Assembly: GCF_014048465.1 (NCBI RefSeq)
Contig: NZ_PDLY01000005.1
Location: 124,001 to 188,000 of the forward strand
DNA from: Bombella mellum
GTDB taxonomy: Bacteria > Pseudomonadota > Alphaproteobacteria > Acetobacterales > Acetobacteraceae
Length of the DNA stretch: 64,000 nt
Direction: 5' to 3'
Each line of letters opens with the position of its first letter. Position 1 is the first letter of the stretch. Positions 1-9,534 of the stretch are shown here, piece by piece. Both the position numbers and the translations under genes were made by a program. The notes beneath the pieces are model-generated. The model was not told the origin of the DNA. It made no database searches and saw nothing but the letters and a program-made list of their open reading frames with translations.

Positions 1-970
1 CGGGATAGTCCAGCCCCGCACTGATGGAGTGGGCCTCCGTGATCTGTCCGTGTTCGTCCTGTAGCAGGTAGGTGCGGTTGCCATGCAGGACGCCGGGCCT
101 GCCACGGGCGATGGACGCTGCCGTCTTGCCGCTGTCCAGCCCCAGCCCGGCGGCCTCGACGCCGTAAAGAGGCACATCGGCATCATCAAGGAAGGGATGA
201 AAAATCCCCATGGCGTTGGACCCGCCCCCGATGGCGGCGATGACGGCATCCGGCAGGCGGCCTGTCTGTTCCTGTATCTGCTCACGGGCTTCCGTCCCGA
301 TGACGGACTGGAAGTCCCGCACCATGGCTGGGTAAGGATGTGGCCCCGCCACCGTGCCGACAAGGAAGTAGGTGTTCTCCACATTGGCCACCCAGTCCCG
401 CATGGCCTCGTTCATGGCATCCTTCAGTGTGCCGGCTCCCGCCGTGACGGGATGGACCTTGGCCCCCAGCAGGTGCATGCGGAAGACGTTGGGCTTCTGC
501 CGCTCCACATCGGTGGCCCCCATGTAGATTTCGCAGTCCAGCCCGAAGAGGGCACAGACGGTGGCCGTGGCCACGCCGTGCTGTCCGGCCCCGGTCTCGG
601 CCACGATGCGGGTCTTGCCCATGCGGCGGGCCAGAAGAATCTGGCCCATCACGTTGTTCAGCTTGTGGGAGCCCGTGTGGTTCAGCTCTTCCCGCTTGAG
701 GTAGATCTGCGCCCCGCCGAGCGTCTCGCTCAGCCGTCTGGCGTGCCAGAGCGGGCTGGGGCGGCCCACATAGTGGCGGAGGTAATAATCCAGCTCTTCC
801 TGAAACTGCGGGTCAGTCTTGACGTGGTTGTAGGCTTTTTCCAGTTCCAGCATCAGGGGCATGAGGGTTTCGGCCACGAAACGCCCGCCGTGGATTCCGA
901 AATGCCCCCGTTCATCCGGTCCGGTGCGAAGGGAATTGAGCTGGCTGGTGATGGGTTTGTTTACTGGCAT
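1..970 (-). CDS. trpB: Tryptophan synthase beta chain (3' end cut by window edge)
   Basis: TrpB condenses indole with L-serine to give L-tryptophan, using pyridoxal phosphate in an alpha2-beta2 complex with TrpA. The minus-strand frame from ATG 970 gives about 323 codons and runs off the left edge, so the C-terminus (normally about 400 residues in total) is missing. Seen: the N-terminal [15 protein letters not shown] segment and the PLP-lysine motif HTGSHKLNN, with the lysine at residue 103. The glycine-rich phosphate-binding stretch [11 protein letters not shown] also fits. The gene starts 30 nt downstream of the sucA stop codon, so it may be co-transcribed with sucA. A trpA partner could lie outside the window. 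Confidence 0.95.
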   Translation of the reverse strand, partial: MPVNKPITSQLNSLRTGPDERGHFGIHGGRFVAETLMPLMLELEKAYNHVKTDPQFQEELDYYLRHYVGRPSPLWHARRLSETLGGAQIYLKREELNHTGSHKLNNVMGQILLARRMGKTRIVAETGAGQHGVATATVCALFGLDCEIYMGATDVERQKPNVFRMHLLGAKVHPVTAGAGTLKDAMNEAMRDWVANVENTYFLVGTVAGPHPYPAMVRDFQSVIGTEAREQIQEQTGRLPDAVIAAIGGGSNAMGIFHPFLDDADVPLYGVEAAGLGLDSGKTAASIARGRPGVLHGNRTYLLQDEHGQITEAHSISAGLDYP

Positions 971-1000
971 GATGTGTGTCTTTACGTCTTGAATGAAGGA

Positions 1001-3703
1001 TCAGTCGATGGATGGGGAGGCGGCTTCCAGACCCAGGGCCTGCCGGACGAGCGTTTCCTGCTCGGCCTGGTGGATGCCGGGCAGCCCGGTGGCGGGTGAG
1101 GCGGAGGCCTTGCGCCCGGCATAATGCGGGCGGGTGCAGGCATGGCCGATCTCCCGCAGGCAGGCTTCGATGCGCCGGTCCACGAACTGCCAGGCCCCGC
1201 CATTTTCCGGCTCTTCCTGACACCAGATGACGTCTTCTGCCTGGGGGTGATGACCCAGCTCTTCGGCCAGGGCATGATGGGGGAAGGGGTAGAGCTGCTC
1301 CAGCCGGATGATGGCGCAGTGTTTCAGTCCGGCGTCTTCCCTCTGCTGGAGGAGGTCGTAATAGACCTTGCCACTGCACAGGATGACCCGTCTTGCGCCA
1401 CCGGCGCAGGTGGCATCGGCAATGACGGGCGCAAAGCGTGTCTGCGGTCCCATCTCGCTGAGCAGGGAGACGGCCTGCTTGTGCCGCAGGAGAGATTTGG
1501 GGCTGAAGACGACCAGCGGCTTGCGGCAGCGGCGGGCGATCTGCCGCCGGAGCAGATGGAAGAAGCTCGCCGGGCTGGAGGGCATGCAGACCCTCATGTT
1601 GTTCTCGGCACAGAGTTGAAGGAAGCGTTCCGGCCGGGCAGAGGAATGTTCCGGCCCGGCTCCCTCATAGCCGTGGGGCAGGAGCAGGGTCAGGCCGGAT
1701 GTCCGCAGCCATTTCGTCTCTCCGGCTGCAAGGAACTGGTCGATGATGATCTGCGCCCCGTTGGCGAAGTCGCCAAACTGGCCTTCCCACAGCACCAGCG
1801 CATCCGGGTTGCCCAGAGAATAGCCATACTCGAACCCCATCACGCCATATTCGGAGAGGGGAGAGTTCCACACGTTCACGGGGGCCTGCCGGGGGGCGAT
1901 GTGGGCCAGTGGTGTGTAGTGATGACCCGTATGCTGGTCCGTCAGCACGGCATGACGCTGGCTGAAGGTTCCCCGGCCGCAATCCTGCCCGGAGAGGCGT
2001 ATGGCGTGGCCATCAAGGGCCAGCGTGCCAAAGGCGAGGGCCTCCGCCGTGGCCCAGTCCACCGGGCCGCCTGCGGCCAGCGTGGCCTGCTTTGCCCGAA
2101 GCTGCCGGGCCAGACGGGGATGGACGGTGAAATCTGCCGGAATGGCCGTCATCGCTTCCCCAACCTGCTGGAGCCGGGGTAGGGGCACGCCCGTCATGGG
2201 CTGGATGCGTTCGGGCGTGTCCAGCAGGCGGGTGGGGTCCTGCGGGCTGTAATCCAGCCAGTCGGTCGGGTCCGGCTGGTAGGTGTCGGCGTCCTCGAAG
2301 GCCTGATGGAGCTGGGCCTGCACATCATCCCACAGGGCGTCCACCTCGGCAGGGTGGATGTCCGTCTCGGCCAGGACCTTCTCGGCATAGAGGCGGCGGA
2401 GTGTCGGGTGCTGGCTGATGGTCTGCACCATCGCAGGCTGCGTGAAGGCGGGGTCGTCCGTCTCGTTATGGCCGTGGCGGCGGTAGCTGATGATGTCCAC
2501 CACGATGTCGCTGGCAAAGGTCTTCCGCCATTCATGGGCAAGGGCGGCACAGCGGGCCACGGCCTCGGGGTTGTCGCCATTCACGTGCAGGATGGGGGCC
2601 TGCACGGTCTTGGCGATGTCGGTGTTCCAGATGCCGGAATGGGCCGAGTCCGGGCTGGTGGTGAAGCCCACCTGATTGTTGATGATGAGATGCACCGTGC
2701 CGCCGGTACGGTATCCTTCCAGCCGGGACAGCTGGAGCGTCTCATACACCACGCCCTGCCCGGCGAAAGCGGCGTCTCCGTGGACGAGAATTCCCAGATG
2801 TTTCTGGCGGTCCTCATCCCTGTCCCTGTCCTGGTCGGCCCGGACACGGCCCAGCACGACCGGGTCCACCGCCTCCAGATGGGACGGGTTGGGGAGGAGG
2901 GAGATGCGGATTTCGTGGCGGCCCTGCCGGATGGTGGTCGTGGTGCCCAGATGGTACTTCACGTCCCCGGAGACCCGGATGCCTTCCGGGTAGAAGGCCT
3001 TGCCTGCGAATTCGCTGAAGATGGCGGCATAAGGCTTGCGCAGGATGTTGGCCATGACGTTCAGCCGCCCCCGATGGGGCATCCCGAGCGAGATGGAGCG
3101 CACGCCGTCCCGTGCCGCCTCATTCAGCAGGGCCTGAAGGGCGACGATGAGGCTCTCCCCGCCTTCAAGGCCGAAACGGCGCATCCCGGTGAAACGCTGC
3201 TGGCAGAAGGTCTCGAAGCCTTCGGCACGGGTGAGCAGGCTCAGGATGCGCTCCTGCGAAAGGGGCAGGGCGGTGGCCGGTTTTTCTTCCAGACGGTCGA
3301 TCCACCACTGCCGCTGCTGGCTGTCCTGAAGATGCATGAACTCCGCCCCGATCGGTCCGCAATAGGCCCGTTTCAGGCGGGCCAGCAGGGCGGGGTCCGT
3401 CCGGCTGTCGGGGGTGAGGGCGTCGATCTGGCGGGCAGGGCGCAGGCCCAGCGGGTCCAGCTCCGCCTGGAGATGCCCGCAGAGGCGGAAGGCCTCCTTC
3501 AGCCGTTCATCCCGCAGGCTGACGTCCGGGACCGTGGCATGTGGGTCTGTCTCATGTCTGGCCGGGTCGCCCATGGTGGCGAACAGCGTGTCATAGTCGG
3601 AAGGGACGGAGGCCGGGTCCTCCAGCCACTGGGTGTACAGCTCACCGAGATAGGCGATGTTCTCGCCATTGATCGCATTCTGGTGGTTCGGTGAGCCTGT
3701 CAT
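1001..3703 (-). CDS. sucA: 2-oxoglutarate dehydrogenase E1 component
   Basis: This is the thiamine-diphosphate-dependent E1 subunit that decarboxylates 2-oxoglutarate and passes the succinyl group to E2 (SucB) in the TCA cycle. The product is 900 residues, a usual length for E1o. The N-terminus (GENIAYLGELYTQWLEDP) is the E2-binding type segment. The ThDP motif runs from GDAAFAGQG to IINNQ, and the SLGMPHRGRLNV segment is typical. I chose ATG 3703, which has a GAAGGAAAG ribosome site; the open frame continues to 3766 but those codons do not resemble the family. No sucB or lpd follows; trpB does. It is divergent from a 2-oxoglutarate-dependent oxygenase gene. Confidence 0.96.
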   Translation of the reverse strand: MTGSPNHQNAINGENIAYLGELYTQWLEDPASVPSDYDTLFATMGDPARHETDPHATVPDVSLRDERLKEAFRLCGHLQAELDPLGLRPARQIDALTPDSRTDPALLARLKRAYCGPIGAEFMHLQDSQQRQWWIDRLEEKPATALPLSQERILSLLTRAEGFETFCQQRFTGMRRFGLEGGESLIVALQALLNEAARDGVRSISLGMPHRGRLNVMANILRKPYAAIFSEFAGKAFYPEGIRVSGDVKYHLGTTTTIRQGRHEIRISLLPNPSHLEAVDPVVLGRVRADQDRDRDEDRQKHLGILVHGDAAFAGQGVVYETLQLSRLEGYRTGGTVHLIINNQVGFTTSPDSAHSGIWNTDIAKTVQAPILHVNGDNPEAVARCAALAHEWRKTFASDIVVDIISYRRHGHNETDDPAFTQPAMVQTISQHPTLRRLYAEKVLAETDIHPAEVDALWDDVQAQLHQAFEDADTYQPDPTDWLDYSPQDPTRLLDTPERIQPMTGVPLPRLQQVGEAMTAIPADFTVHPRLARQLRAKQATLAAGGPVDWATAEALAFGTLALDGHAIRLSGQDCGRGTFSQRHAVLTDQHTGHHYTPLAHIAPRQAPVNVWNSPLSEYGVMGFEYGYSLGNPDALVLWEGQFGDFANGAQIIIDQFLAAGETKWLRTSGLTLLLPHGYEGAGPEHSSARPERFLQLCAENNMRVCMPSSPASFFHLLRRQIARRCRKPLVVFSPKSLLRHKQAVSLLSEMGPQTRFAPVIADATCAGGARRVILCSGKVYYDLLQQREDAGLKHCAIIRLEQLYPFPHHALAEELGHHPQAEDVIWCQEEPENGGAWQFVDRRIEACLREIGHACTRPHYAGRKASASPATGLPGIHQAEQETLVRQALGLEAASPSID

Positions 3704-3832
3704 GATGGCATCTTTCCTTCTTCCTCGCTGGGGGCGTATTTTTAACCGATCGTGCCGGGAAGGCAAAATCTTCCCTCACCTTGTCGTCAGACGGGCCGGG
3801 ACGGCTTGCCTGCCCTGCCGGAGGGGGGTAGC

Positions 3833-4483
3833 GTGACGGCCACCATGAGTACGATTTCCATCAATTACGAGGCCGTCAGGCAGGCCGTGGTCAGCCGGGT
3901 GCCGTGTCCGCACATTGTGGTGCCGGATTTCCTTGCGGGGCCGTCGCTGGCCCGGGCCGTGTCCCTGCTGCCGGAGATACGGGCGGGCGGGTCTTTCCCC
4001 ATCGGTGCGCTGAAGCTCCATCCCGAGCTGAAGGCCATGATGGAGGATTTCGCCGGGCCTCGGCTGAAGGAGATCGTCTCTGAAAAATTCGGGCTGGATG
4101 TCCGTTCCGCGCCCAGCATGGTGACCATGCGGGGCCAGACACGGGCCAGGGATGGCCGCATACACAGGGACAGTGCCTCCAAGCGTGTGACCATCCTGCT
4201 CTATCTCAATGATCCGGAAAAGGACTGGGATCACAAGGGGGGGTGCCTGCGTTTTCTCAACGGGCCTGACGATGTGGAGGACTATGCCAGCGAGATTTCG
4301 CCTGTTGGTGGCACGCTGGTCATTTTTCCGAACGGGCCGGACACATGGCATGGTCACCGCCCCTATGTGGGGGCACGCCACACGGTCCAGCTCAACTACA
4401 TGGCGCAGGATGGCCGTGCCCGGTATGAGCTGGTGCGCCATCATGTGTCCGCCTTCTGCAAGAGGCTGCCCTTTTTCGGGTAG
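3833..4483 (+). CDS. 2OG-Fe(II) oxygenase family protein
   Basis: This is a predicted non-haem iron dioxygenase that uses 2-oxoglutarate and oxygen to hydroxylate an unknown substrate. The iron triad can be read as HRD (H107 and D109, numbered from ATG 3845) plus a distal histidine in TWHGHRPY, and an arginine in VGARHTVQLNY could bind 2-oxoglutarate. The fold resembles prolyl-hydroxylase-like enzymes (2OG-FeII_Oxy_3 type). Two starts are possible: GTG 3833, about 8 nt after the GGAGG core of a purine-rich run, or ATG 3845. I chose 3833 on ribosome-site spacing; the two differ by only four residues. It is divergent from sucA across a gap of about 130 bp. The substrate cannot be told from sequence. 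Confidence 0.8.
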   Translation: MTATMSTISINYEAVRQAVVSRVPCPHIVVPDFLAGPSLARAVSLLPEIRAGGSFPIGALKLHPELKAMMEDFAGPRLKEIVSEKFGLDVRSAPSMVTMRGQTRARDGRIHRDSASKRVTILLYLNDPEKDWDHKGGCLRFLNGPDDVEDYASEISPVGGTLVIFPNGPDTWHGHRPYVGARHTVQLNYMAQDGRARYELVRHHVSAFCKRLPFFG

Positions 4484-4567
4484 AGAACAGTCCTTATGAT
4501 GAGGCCCGGATGGGTTTCTGAATGAAACGGGGGCGGGGTTGGACCCTGCCCGAGGGAGAATGAGAGA

Positions 4568-5632
4568 ATGGGTTACAGGGTTGCCGTCGTTGGAGCGACA
4601 GGGGCTGTCGGACGTGAGATTCTGAAGACGCTGGCGGAACGTCAGTTCCCGGTGGATGACATCGTGGCACTGGCCTCCGCCCGGTCTGCCGGGCGTGAGG
4701 TGTCCTTTGGCGAGAAGAAGGTCCTGAAGGTCCAGAATCTGGAGACGTTCGATTTCACGGGCTGGGACATCGCCCTGTTTTCCCCCGGTGGGGCGGTATC
4801 TGCAAAGTACGCTCCCAAGGCTGCGGCAGCGAAGTGTTTGGTCGTGGACAACACGTCCCATTTCCGCATGGAACCGGGCGTGCCGCTCGTGGTGCCGGAG
4901 GTGAATGCCGCCGCCCTGAAGAAGGCCCGCAAGGGCATCATCGCCAACCCCAACTGCTCCACCGCCCAGATGATGGTGGCCCTGAAGCCGCTGCATGACC
5001 TGTTCCGTGTCAGGCGTGTAGTGGTGTCCACCTATCAGGCCGTGTCGGGAGCCGGGAAGTCCGGCATGGATGAGCTGTTCAGCCAGACGAAGGGCAGCTT
5101 CGTGAACGATGCACCGACCATTGCCCAGTTCACCAAGCAGATCGCCTTCAACCTGATCCCGCATATCGACCGCTTCATGGAGGATGGTTCCACCAAGGAA
5201 GAATGGAAGATGGCGGTCGAGACCCGTAAGATTCTGGACCCGGATATCAAGGTTCTGGCCACCTGTGTGCGTGTGCCGGTCTTCATCGGTCATTCCGAGG
5301 CCATCAGCATCGAGTGTGAGAAGCCGGTCGATCTGGAAAAGGCCCGTGCCGCCCTGCGGAAGGCTCCGGGCGTCGTGCTGCGGGATGAGCGGGAGGATGG
5401 CGGTTACGTTACCCCGATCGAATGTGTGGGTGAGGATGACACCTATGTGTCCCGTCTGCGCATCGACCCGACCGTGGAGAACGGTCTGGCCTTCTGGTGC
5501 GTGTCGGACAATCTCCGCAAGGGGGCGGCCCTCAATGCCGTGCAGATCGCCGAGAGCCTGCATGAGCAGCATCTGATCGGCAAGGACTCGCCGCTCTGGC
5601 AGCCGGTTGCCCGCCCGGAAGAGCCGGCGTAA
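4568..5632 (+). CDS. asd: Aspartate-semialdehyde dehydrogenase
   Basis: The enzyme reduces beta-aspartyl phosphate to aspartate semialdehyde with NADPH, the branch point to lysine/diaminopimelate, threonine and methionine. The 354-residue product has the N-terminal Rossmann motif VVGATGAVG. The active-site cysteine is C130 in NPNCST, and the substrate-binding stretch is STYQAVSGAGKSG. ATG 4568 follows a GGGAGAATGAGAG ribosome site. It lies 84 nt after the oxygenase gene and before hemH. It is functionally linked to dapB at 13.5 kb, the next diaminopimelate-pathway gene in this window. Confidence 0.97.
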   Translation: MGYRVAVVGATGAVGREILKTLAERQFPVDDIVALASARSAGREVSFGEKKVLKVQNLETFDFTGWDIALFSPGGAVSAKYAPKAAAAKCLVVDNTSHFRMEPGVPLVVPEVNAAALKKARKGIIANPNCSTAQMMVALKPLHDLFRVRRVVVSTYQAVSGAGKSGMDELFSQTKGSFVNDAPTIAQFTKQIAFNLIPHIDRFMEDGSTKEEWKMAVETRKILDPDIKVLATCVRVPVFIGHSEAISIECEKPVDLEKARAALRKAPGVVLRDEREDGGYVTPIECVGEDDTYVSRLRIDPTVENGLAFWCVSDNLRKGAALNAVQIAESLHEQHLIGKDSPLWQPVARPEEPA

Positions 5633-5647
5633 AAGGCGTTACTTCCT

Positions 5648-5680
5648 GGAAAGGTTCTGCCTTTTTGGCGGAGCCTTTCC
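5648..5680 (+). terminator. Strong hairpin after asd, lacking a U-tract
   Basis: Two 14-nt arms, 5648-5661 and 5667-5680, pair along their full length (including three G-T pairs on the RNA) around a TTTTT loop. The hairpin starts 15 nt after the asd stop codon. There is no run of T after the second arm, so it may be a stabilising 3' end or a weak terminator rather than a standard intrinsic terminator. Confidence 0.6.
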
Positions 5681-5756
5681 ATAAGTGGGGCCTGTAAAAG
5701 AGTGTAAGTGAAATCCTCTTCCCAAAAGGTGGTGCTGTCTCCATAGTGGATGAGCT

Positions 5757-6788
5757 ATGTCTTATTTCACTTACACGCCTCCTCGCACGCCTGTTCCCTC
5801 CGGGGGGCGGGTTGGTGTTCTTCTCGTCAATCTCGGCACGCCGGATGATACGGGGTATTTTTCCGTCCGCCGCTATCTGAGGGAGTTTCTTTCAGACAGG
5901 CGGGTGATTGAGGCCCATCCTCTCATCTGGCAGCCGATCCTGAACACGCTGGTGCTGGCCCGTCGGCCTTCGTCCAGCGGGGCCAATTATGCCCGCATCT
6001 GGGACAGGGAGGAGAATGCCTCCCCTCTGCGTGTCTTCACCCGCAGGCAGGCGGAAGGGCTGGCCGAGCGTCTGGCCCCGGATGGAATCCCGGTGGCCTG
6101 GGGGATGCGCTATGGCCAGCCCTCCGTGAAGCAGGCCGTGGCGGAGCTGATGGACCAGGGCTGTGACCGTATCGTCAGCATTCCGCTCTATCCGCAATAT
6201 TCCGCCACGACGACCGCAACGGCCAATGACCAGCTGTTCCGTGCCCTGATGCGCCTGCGGCGTCAGCCTTCCGTGCTGACGGTTCCTTCCTTCCCGGATC
6301 ATCCACAGTTCATCGAGGCCCTGGTGGCTTCCGTGAACCGGGTTTATGAGGGACTGTCTTTCGCGCCGCAGCGTCTGGTGGCCTCCTATCATGGCCTGCC
6401 GAAAGAGTTCGTGGAGAAGGGCGACTCCTACCGGGATGAATGTGTCCGTACGACGAAAGCTCTGGCGGCGGCTCTGGGTCTGAGTGAGGAGGAGGTTCCG
6501 CTGACCTTTCAGTCACGCTTCGGCCCCATGGAATGGTTGCAGCCCTATACGGCCCCTTACATCTCGGCCCTGCCGAAACAGGGGATCACGAAGATTGCCG
6601 TCATCATGCCCGGTTTCATGGCGGACTGCATCGAAACGCTGGATGAAATTGGCCGTGAGGTGCGTGAGGAGTTCATGGAAGCGGGTGGTGAGGAATTCGC
6701 CTTCATTCCCTGCCTGAATGATGCGCCGGAGGCCGTCACGCTGCTGGAGACCCTGTCCCGGCAGGCCATGAAAGGGTTCCAGTTCTGA
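5757..6788 (+). CDS. hemH: Ferrochelatase
   Basis: HemH inserts ferrous iron into protoporphyrin IX, the last step of protohaem synthesis. The 343-residue product has the family start VGVLLVNLGTPD, the RRYLREFLSD segment and the metal-binding histidine H212 in ASYHGLPKEF. The acidic helix ETLDEIGREV towards the C-terminus carries the catalytic glutamate. ATG 5757 begins MSYFTYTPPR; the ribosome site is weak (GGATGAG). Haem supply fits the bc1 complex encoded at 39-41 kb. The gene ends at a bidirectional terminator. Confidence 0.96.
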   Translation: MSYFTYTPPRTPVPSGGRVGVLLVNLGTPDDTGYFSVRRYLREFLSDRRVIEAHPLIWQPILNTLVLARRPSSSGANYARIWDREENASPLRVFTRRQAEGLAERLAPDGIPVAWGMRYGQPSVKQAVAELMDQGCDRIVSIPLYPQYSATTTATANDQLFRALMRLRRQPSVLTVPSFPDHPQFIEALVASVNRVYEGLSFAPQRLVASYHGLPKEFVEKGDSYRDECVRTTKALAAALGLSEEEVPLTFQSRFGPMEWLQPYTAPYISALPKQGITKIAVIMPGFMADCIETLDEIGREVREEFMEAGGEEFAFIPCLNDAPEAVTLLETLSRQAMKGFQF

Positions 6789-6820
6789 CAGGTTGAGGGA
6801 ACCTTTCCTTCTGGCATGAA

Positions 6821-6848
6821 AAAACCCGGCCATTTCTGGCCGGGTTTT
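6821..6848. terminator. Bidirectional intrinsic terminator
   Basis: The arms AAAACCCGGCCA (6821-6832) and TGGCCGGGTTTT (6837-6848) form a perfect 12-bp stem with a 4-nt loop and give T-runs on both strands. It separates hemH (plus) from the convergent small exported protein gene (minus). Confidence 0.9.
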
Positions 6849-6874
6849 CCTGTTCACGAAGGAGCGGTCAGGCG

Positions 6875-7240
6875 TCAGTGGGCAGCCGGGGCACTGCCGT
6901 CGTTCGGATGCTCGGCATCGTACCACTGGGCCTTCTGGCTGTTGGCGGCGGAGGAATGGTTGTTCCACCAGCTGGAGCCAGCATTCTGCTTGCCCTGCAT
7001 GGGGTGTTCCTTGTCCCACAGGGCGGCCTTCTCGGCGATGCTCTTGCGGTATTTGTGACGCTGGTACATGCCGACGGCACAGCCACCGATGGCACCGATC
7101 ACACCGTGCTTGTTGGCCACATGGCCAGCAACGGCACCGGCTGCCCCGTATTTCAGGCAGCCACCCGGTTCTGCTACGGCAGGAGCAGCTGTACCGACCA
7201 GCATGGCGGCTGCGATGAGAGAGTAGAACGTGCGGGTCAT
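6875..7240 (-). CDS. Small exported glycine-zipper-like protein
   Basis: The 121-residue product is of unknown function. It has a clear Sec signal peptide (MTRTFYSLIAAAMLVG, cleavage near AVAEPGG). This is followed by an alanine/glycine-rich segment with two cysteines (GGCLKYGAAGAVAGHV and GGCAVGMYQRH) that resembles glycine-zipper outer-membrane-associated proteins. The C-terminal half is polar and tryptophan/asparagine-rich. I chose ATG 7240 because an AAGGA ribosome site precedes it and the signal peptide starts there; the open frame continues to 7405 without family resemblance. It is a single gene ending at the bidirectional terminator shared with hemH. Confidence 0.75.
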   Translation of the reverse strand: MTRTFYSLIAAAMLVGTAAPAVAEPGGCLKYGAAGAVAGHVANKHGVIGAIGGCAVGMYQRHKYRKSIAEKAALWDKEHPMQGKQNAGSSWWNNHSSAANSQKAQWYDAEHPNDGSAPAAH

Positions 7241-7564
7241 GATATGATCCTTGCAGAAGAGAAGCTGAAAACCGGTCATGCCTTCATGAGACGCCATGAT
7301 GTCTGGCATCATGGCAAAAGGCATGGCCTGTCTATCCCCCATGACGGGGAGAACGTCCAGCGTCTCCCGTGAGATGGGGTATGAGAAGATGGATGTTATC
7401 CCCATGAAAGATTAAGTCTTGTTTTAACCGTGGGGTCACATCATTCGTGAAGGAACTGGACTTTTCATGAAGCGGGTCACTGTCGGGCCTGAGCATGGGA
7501 CATGACGGTCTGTCAGGATTCAGAAGAGCGATCCTTGAAAGGTGACGGCTTTTTCTGGGGAAGA
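7241..7564. other. Gap of 324 bp between tRNA-Pro and the small exported protein
   Basis: I see no convincing gene here. The part next to 7240 is the leader of the small exported protein gene; an AT-richer stretch at about 7395-7435 could hold its promoter, but no clear -35/-10 pair stands out. Confidence 0.5.
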
Positions 7565-7641
7565 TGGTCGGAGTGAGAGGATTCGAACCTCCGGCCCCTG
7601 CGTCCCGAACACAGTGCTCTACCAGGCTGAGCTACACTCCG
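7565..7641 (-). tRNA. tRNA-Pro (anticodon CGG)
   Basis: The reverse complement folds as a full cloverleaf. The acceptor stem is CGGAGTG/CACTCCG, the D arm carries GCTC...GAGC, and the anticodon stem CTGTG/CGCAG encloses loop TTCGGGA, giving anticodon CGG (codon CCG). The T arm carries TTCGAAT. Discriminator A and a genomically encoded CCA follow (7565-7568). Confidence 0.96.
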
Positions 7642-7748
7642 ACTTTCTGGGGCCATTCCTACCCTTACTGAGGGAAAGGCGCAAGGGGCAATCGGCCTGT
7701 TTTTACAGAAAAATGAAGCCTTCTTTTACGCTCCATCCCCCGGGCATG

Positions 7749-7780
7749 GAAAAACCCGTCCCCGGGACGCAGGGACGGGT
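7749..7780 (-). terminator. Intrinsic terminator of the etf genes
   Basis: On the minus strand the arms ACCCGTCCC and GGGACGGGT (7754-7762 and 7772-7780) form a 9-bp stem followed by a run of T. It lies just after the etfA stop codon. Confidence 0.85.
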
Positions 7781-7801
7781 CTTCCGCTGGGGCTGAATCC
7801 G

Positions 7802-8716
7802 TCAGAGGGCCTTGGCCAGAGCCGGAAGGATCTCGAAGAGATCACCCACCATGCCATAGTCGGCCACCTTGAAGATCGGGGCTTCAGGGTCGATGTTGAT
7901 GGCGACGATCACGCGGCTGTCCTTCATCCCGGCGAGATGCTGGATGGCTCCTGAGAGACCGGTGGCAATGTAGAGTTCGGGTGCCACGACCTTGCCGGTC
8001 TGGCCGACCTGCATCTCGTTCGGAGCGAAGCCTGAGTCGACGGCGGCACGGGAGGCTCCGATGGCCGCTCCCAGCCTGTCGGCGACCGGCTCCAGCAGGG
8101 TGTGGAAGTTGCTGGCATCCTTGAGGCCCTTGCCACCGGAGATGACCACACGGGCCACTTCCAGCTCCGGACGATCGGACTGGCTCTGCTCCAGCTTCAC
8201 GAAGCGGCTCTTCCCGTCGTCAGCCGGGGTTTCCAGCGTCTCGATGGCAGCCTCGTTGCCGTCCTCACTCACGGGGTCGAAGCTGGAAGAACGGATGGTC
8301 ATGATCTTGACGCTGTCGCTGGACTGCACGGTGGCCAGCGCATTCCCGGCATAGATGGGCCGCACGAAGGTGGACTCATCCTTGATGGCCACGACGTCGG
8401 AGATCGGCTGCACATCCAGCAGACCGGCCAGACGGGGCAGGATGTTCTTGCCCGTGGAGGAGGCAGCGGACAGGATGTGGCTGTAGGAACCTGCCAGCCC
8501 TGCCAGCAGGGCAGCGGCCTGCTCGGCCAGGGCGTGCTTCAGGCTCGGGGCGTGCAGCGCCCGGCGAATGCCGGAGAGTCTGCTGGCCGCCTCGGCAGGG
8601 GCCTCGCCCAGAAGCAGGACATCAACGTCGCCAAAGTGCGAGGCTGCGGCAATGGCAGAACGGGAGGCCTGACGGACCCTGCCGTTCTCGACTTCGATCA
8701 GAACAAGTGCGGTCAT
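7802..8716 (-). CDS. etfA: Electron transfer flavoprotein alpha subunit
   Basis: EtfA and EtfB form the soluble FAD/AMP heterodimer that carries electrons from flavoprotein dehydrogenases to ETF-ubiquinone oxidoreductase. The 304-residue product has an N-terminal ETF domain and the C-terminal FAD domain. The latter is seen as VVISGGKGL, then [16 protein letters not shown], then [17 protein letters not shown]. The start ATG overlaps the etfB stop codon by one base (TGATG), indicating translational coupling. The gene is followed by a strong terminator. Confidence 0.96.
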   Translation of the reverse strand: MTALVLIEVENGRVRQASRSAIAAASHFGDVDVLLLGEAPAEAASRLSGIRRALHAPSLKHALAEQAAALLAGLAGSYSHILSAASSTGKNILPRLAGLLDVQPISDVVAIKDESTFVRPIYAGNALATVQSSDSVKIMTIRSSSFDPVSEDGNEAAIETLETPADDGKSRFVKLEQSQSDRPELEVARVVISGGKGLKDASNFHTLLEPVADRLGAAIGASRAAVDSGFAPNEMQVGQTGKVVAPELYIATGLSGAIQHLAGMKDSRVIVAINIDPEAPIFKVADYGMVGDLFEILPALAKAL

Positions 8717-9471
8717 CAGATCACCTTCGCTTCCGTCTTGAGCTTCTGGACCAGCTCTTCCACCGTTTCCACAATGATACCGGCCTTGCGTTCCGGCGGT
8801 TCCGCCACGCTGACGATCTTCAGGTGAGGCGTCAGGTCCACGCCGAGGGAACCGGCCTCGATCGTCTCCAGCGGTTTCTTGCGGGCCTTCATGATATTGG
8901 GCAGGGAGGCATAGCGTGGCTCGTTGAGACGCAGGTCCGCCGTGATGACGGCGGGCAGGCTCAGGGAGACGGTCTCCGTTCCGCCATCGACCTCACGGGC
9001 GACCTCGACCCTGCCATCGGCAATCTCCACCCTGCTGGCGAAGGTCCCCTGCGGCCAGCCCAGACGGGCCGCCAGCATCTGGCCGGTGGCGTTCATGTCA
9101 TCGTCAATGGCCTGTTTGCCCATGGAGACAAGGCCGGGCTGCTCCTTCTCCACGACGGCCTTGAGAAGGCTGGAGACGGCACGGGGTTCGACCTCGGCAT
9201 CGGTCTGGATGAGGATGGCCCGGTCGGCACCCATGGCCATGGCCGTGCGCAGCACATCCTGGGCGACCTGCGGCCCGATGGTGACAGCAACCACCTCGTC
9301 AGCCTGGCCTTTCTCACGAAGGCGGAGGGCTTCTTCCAGTGCAATCTCGTCGAACGGATTCATGGACATTTTCACGCCCTGCGTTTCGACACCACTACCA
9401 TCAGCCGCGACACGCGGCTTGATGTTGTAATCAACAACCCTCTTGACGGGGACAAGAACCTTCATGGTCAT
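8716..9471 (-). CDS. etfB: Electron transfer flavoprotein beta subunit
   Basis: EtfB binds AMP and docks partner dehydrogenases. The 251-residue product shows the typical start [14 protein letters not shown] and the segment [14 protein letters not shown]. An adenine-binding-type stretch follows ([12 protein letters not shown]), and the ETF-beta signature lies around the conserved [24 protein letters not shown] region. ATG 9471 (MTMKVLV) is used; the internal ATG two codons later is an alternative. It lies 63 nt after the ETF-QO gene, so the three genes probably form one transcript. Confidence 0.96.
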   Translation of the reverse strand: MTMKVLVPVKRVVDYNIKPRVAADGSGVETQGVKMSMNPFDEIALEEALRLREKGQADEVVAVTIGPQVAQDVLRTAMAMGADRAILIQTDAEVEPRAVSSLLKAVVEKEQPGLVSMGKQAIDDDMNATGQMLAARLGWPQGTFASRVEIADGRVEVAREVDGGTETVSLSLPAVITADLRLNEPRYASLPNIMKARKKPLETIEAGSLGVDLTPHLKIVSVAEPPERKAGIIVETVEELVQKLKTEAKVI

Positions 9472-9534
9472 CCTTTGTTGCTGTCGCGGCTCAAAGTAAA
9501 ACAGGAGTCAGACTATCCGCTTTTGTCCTAAAAG

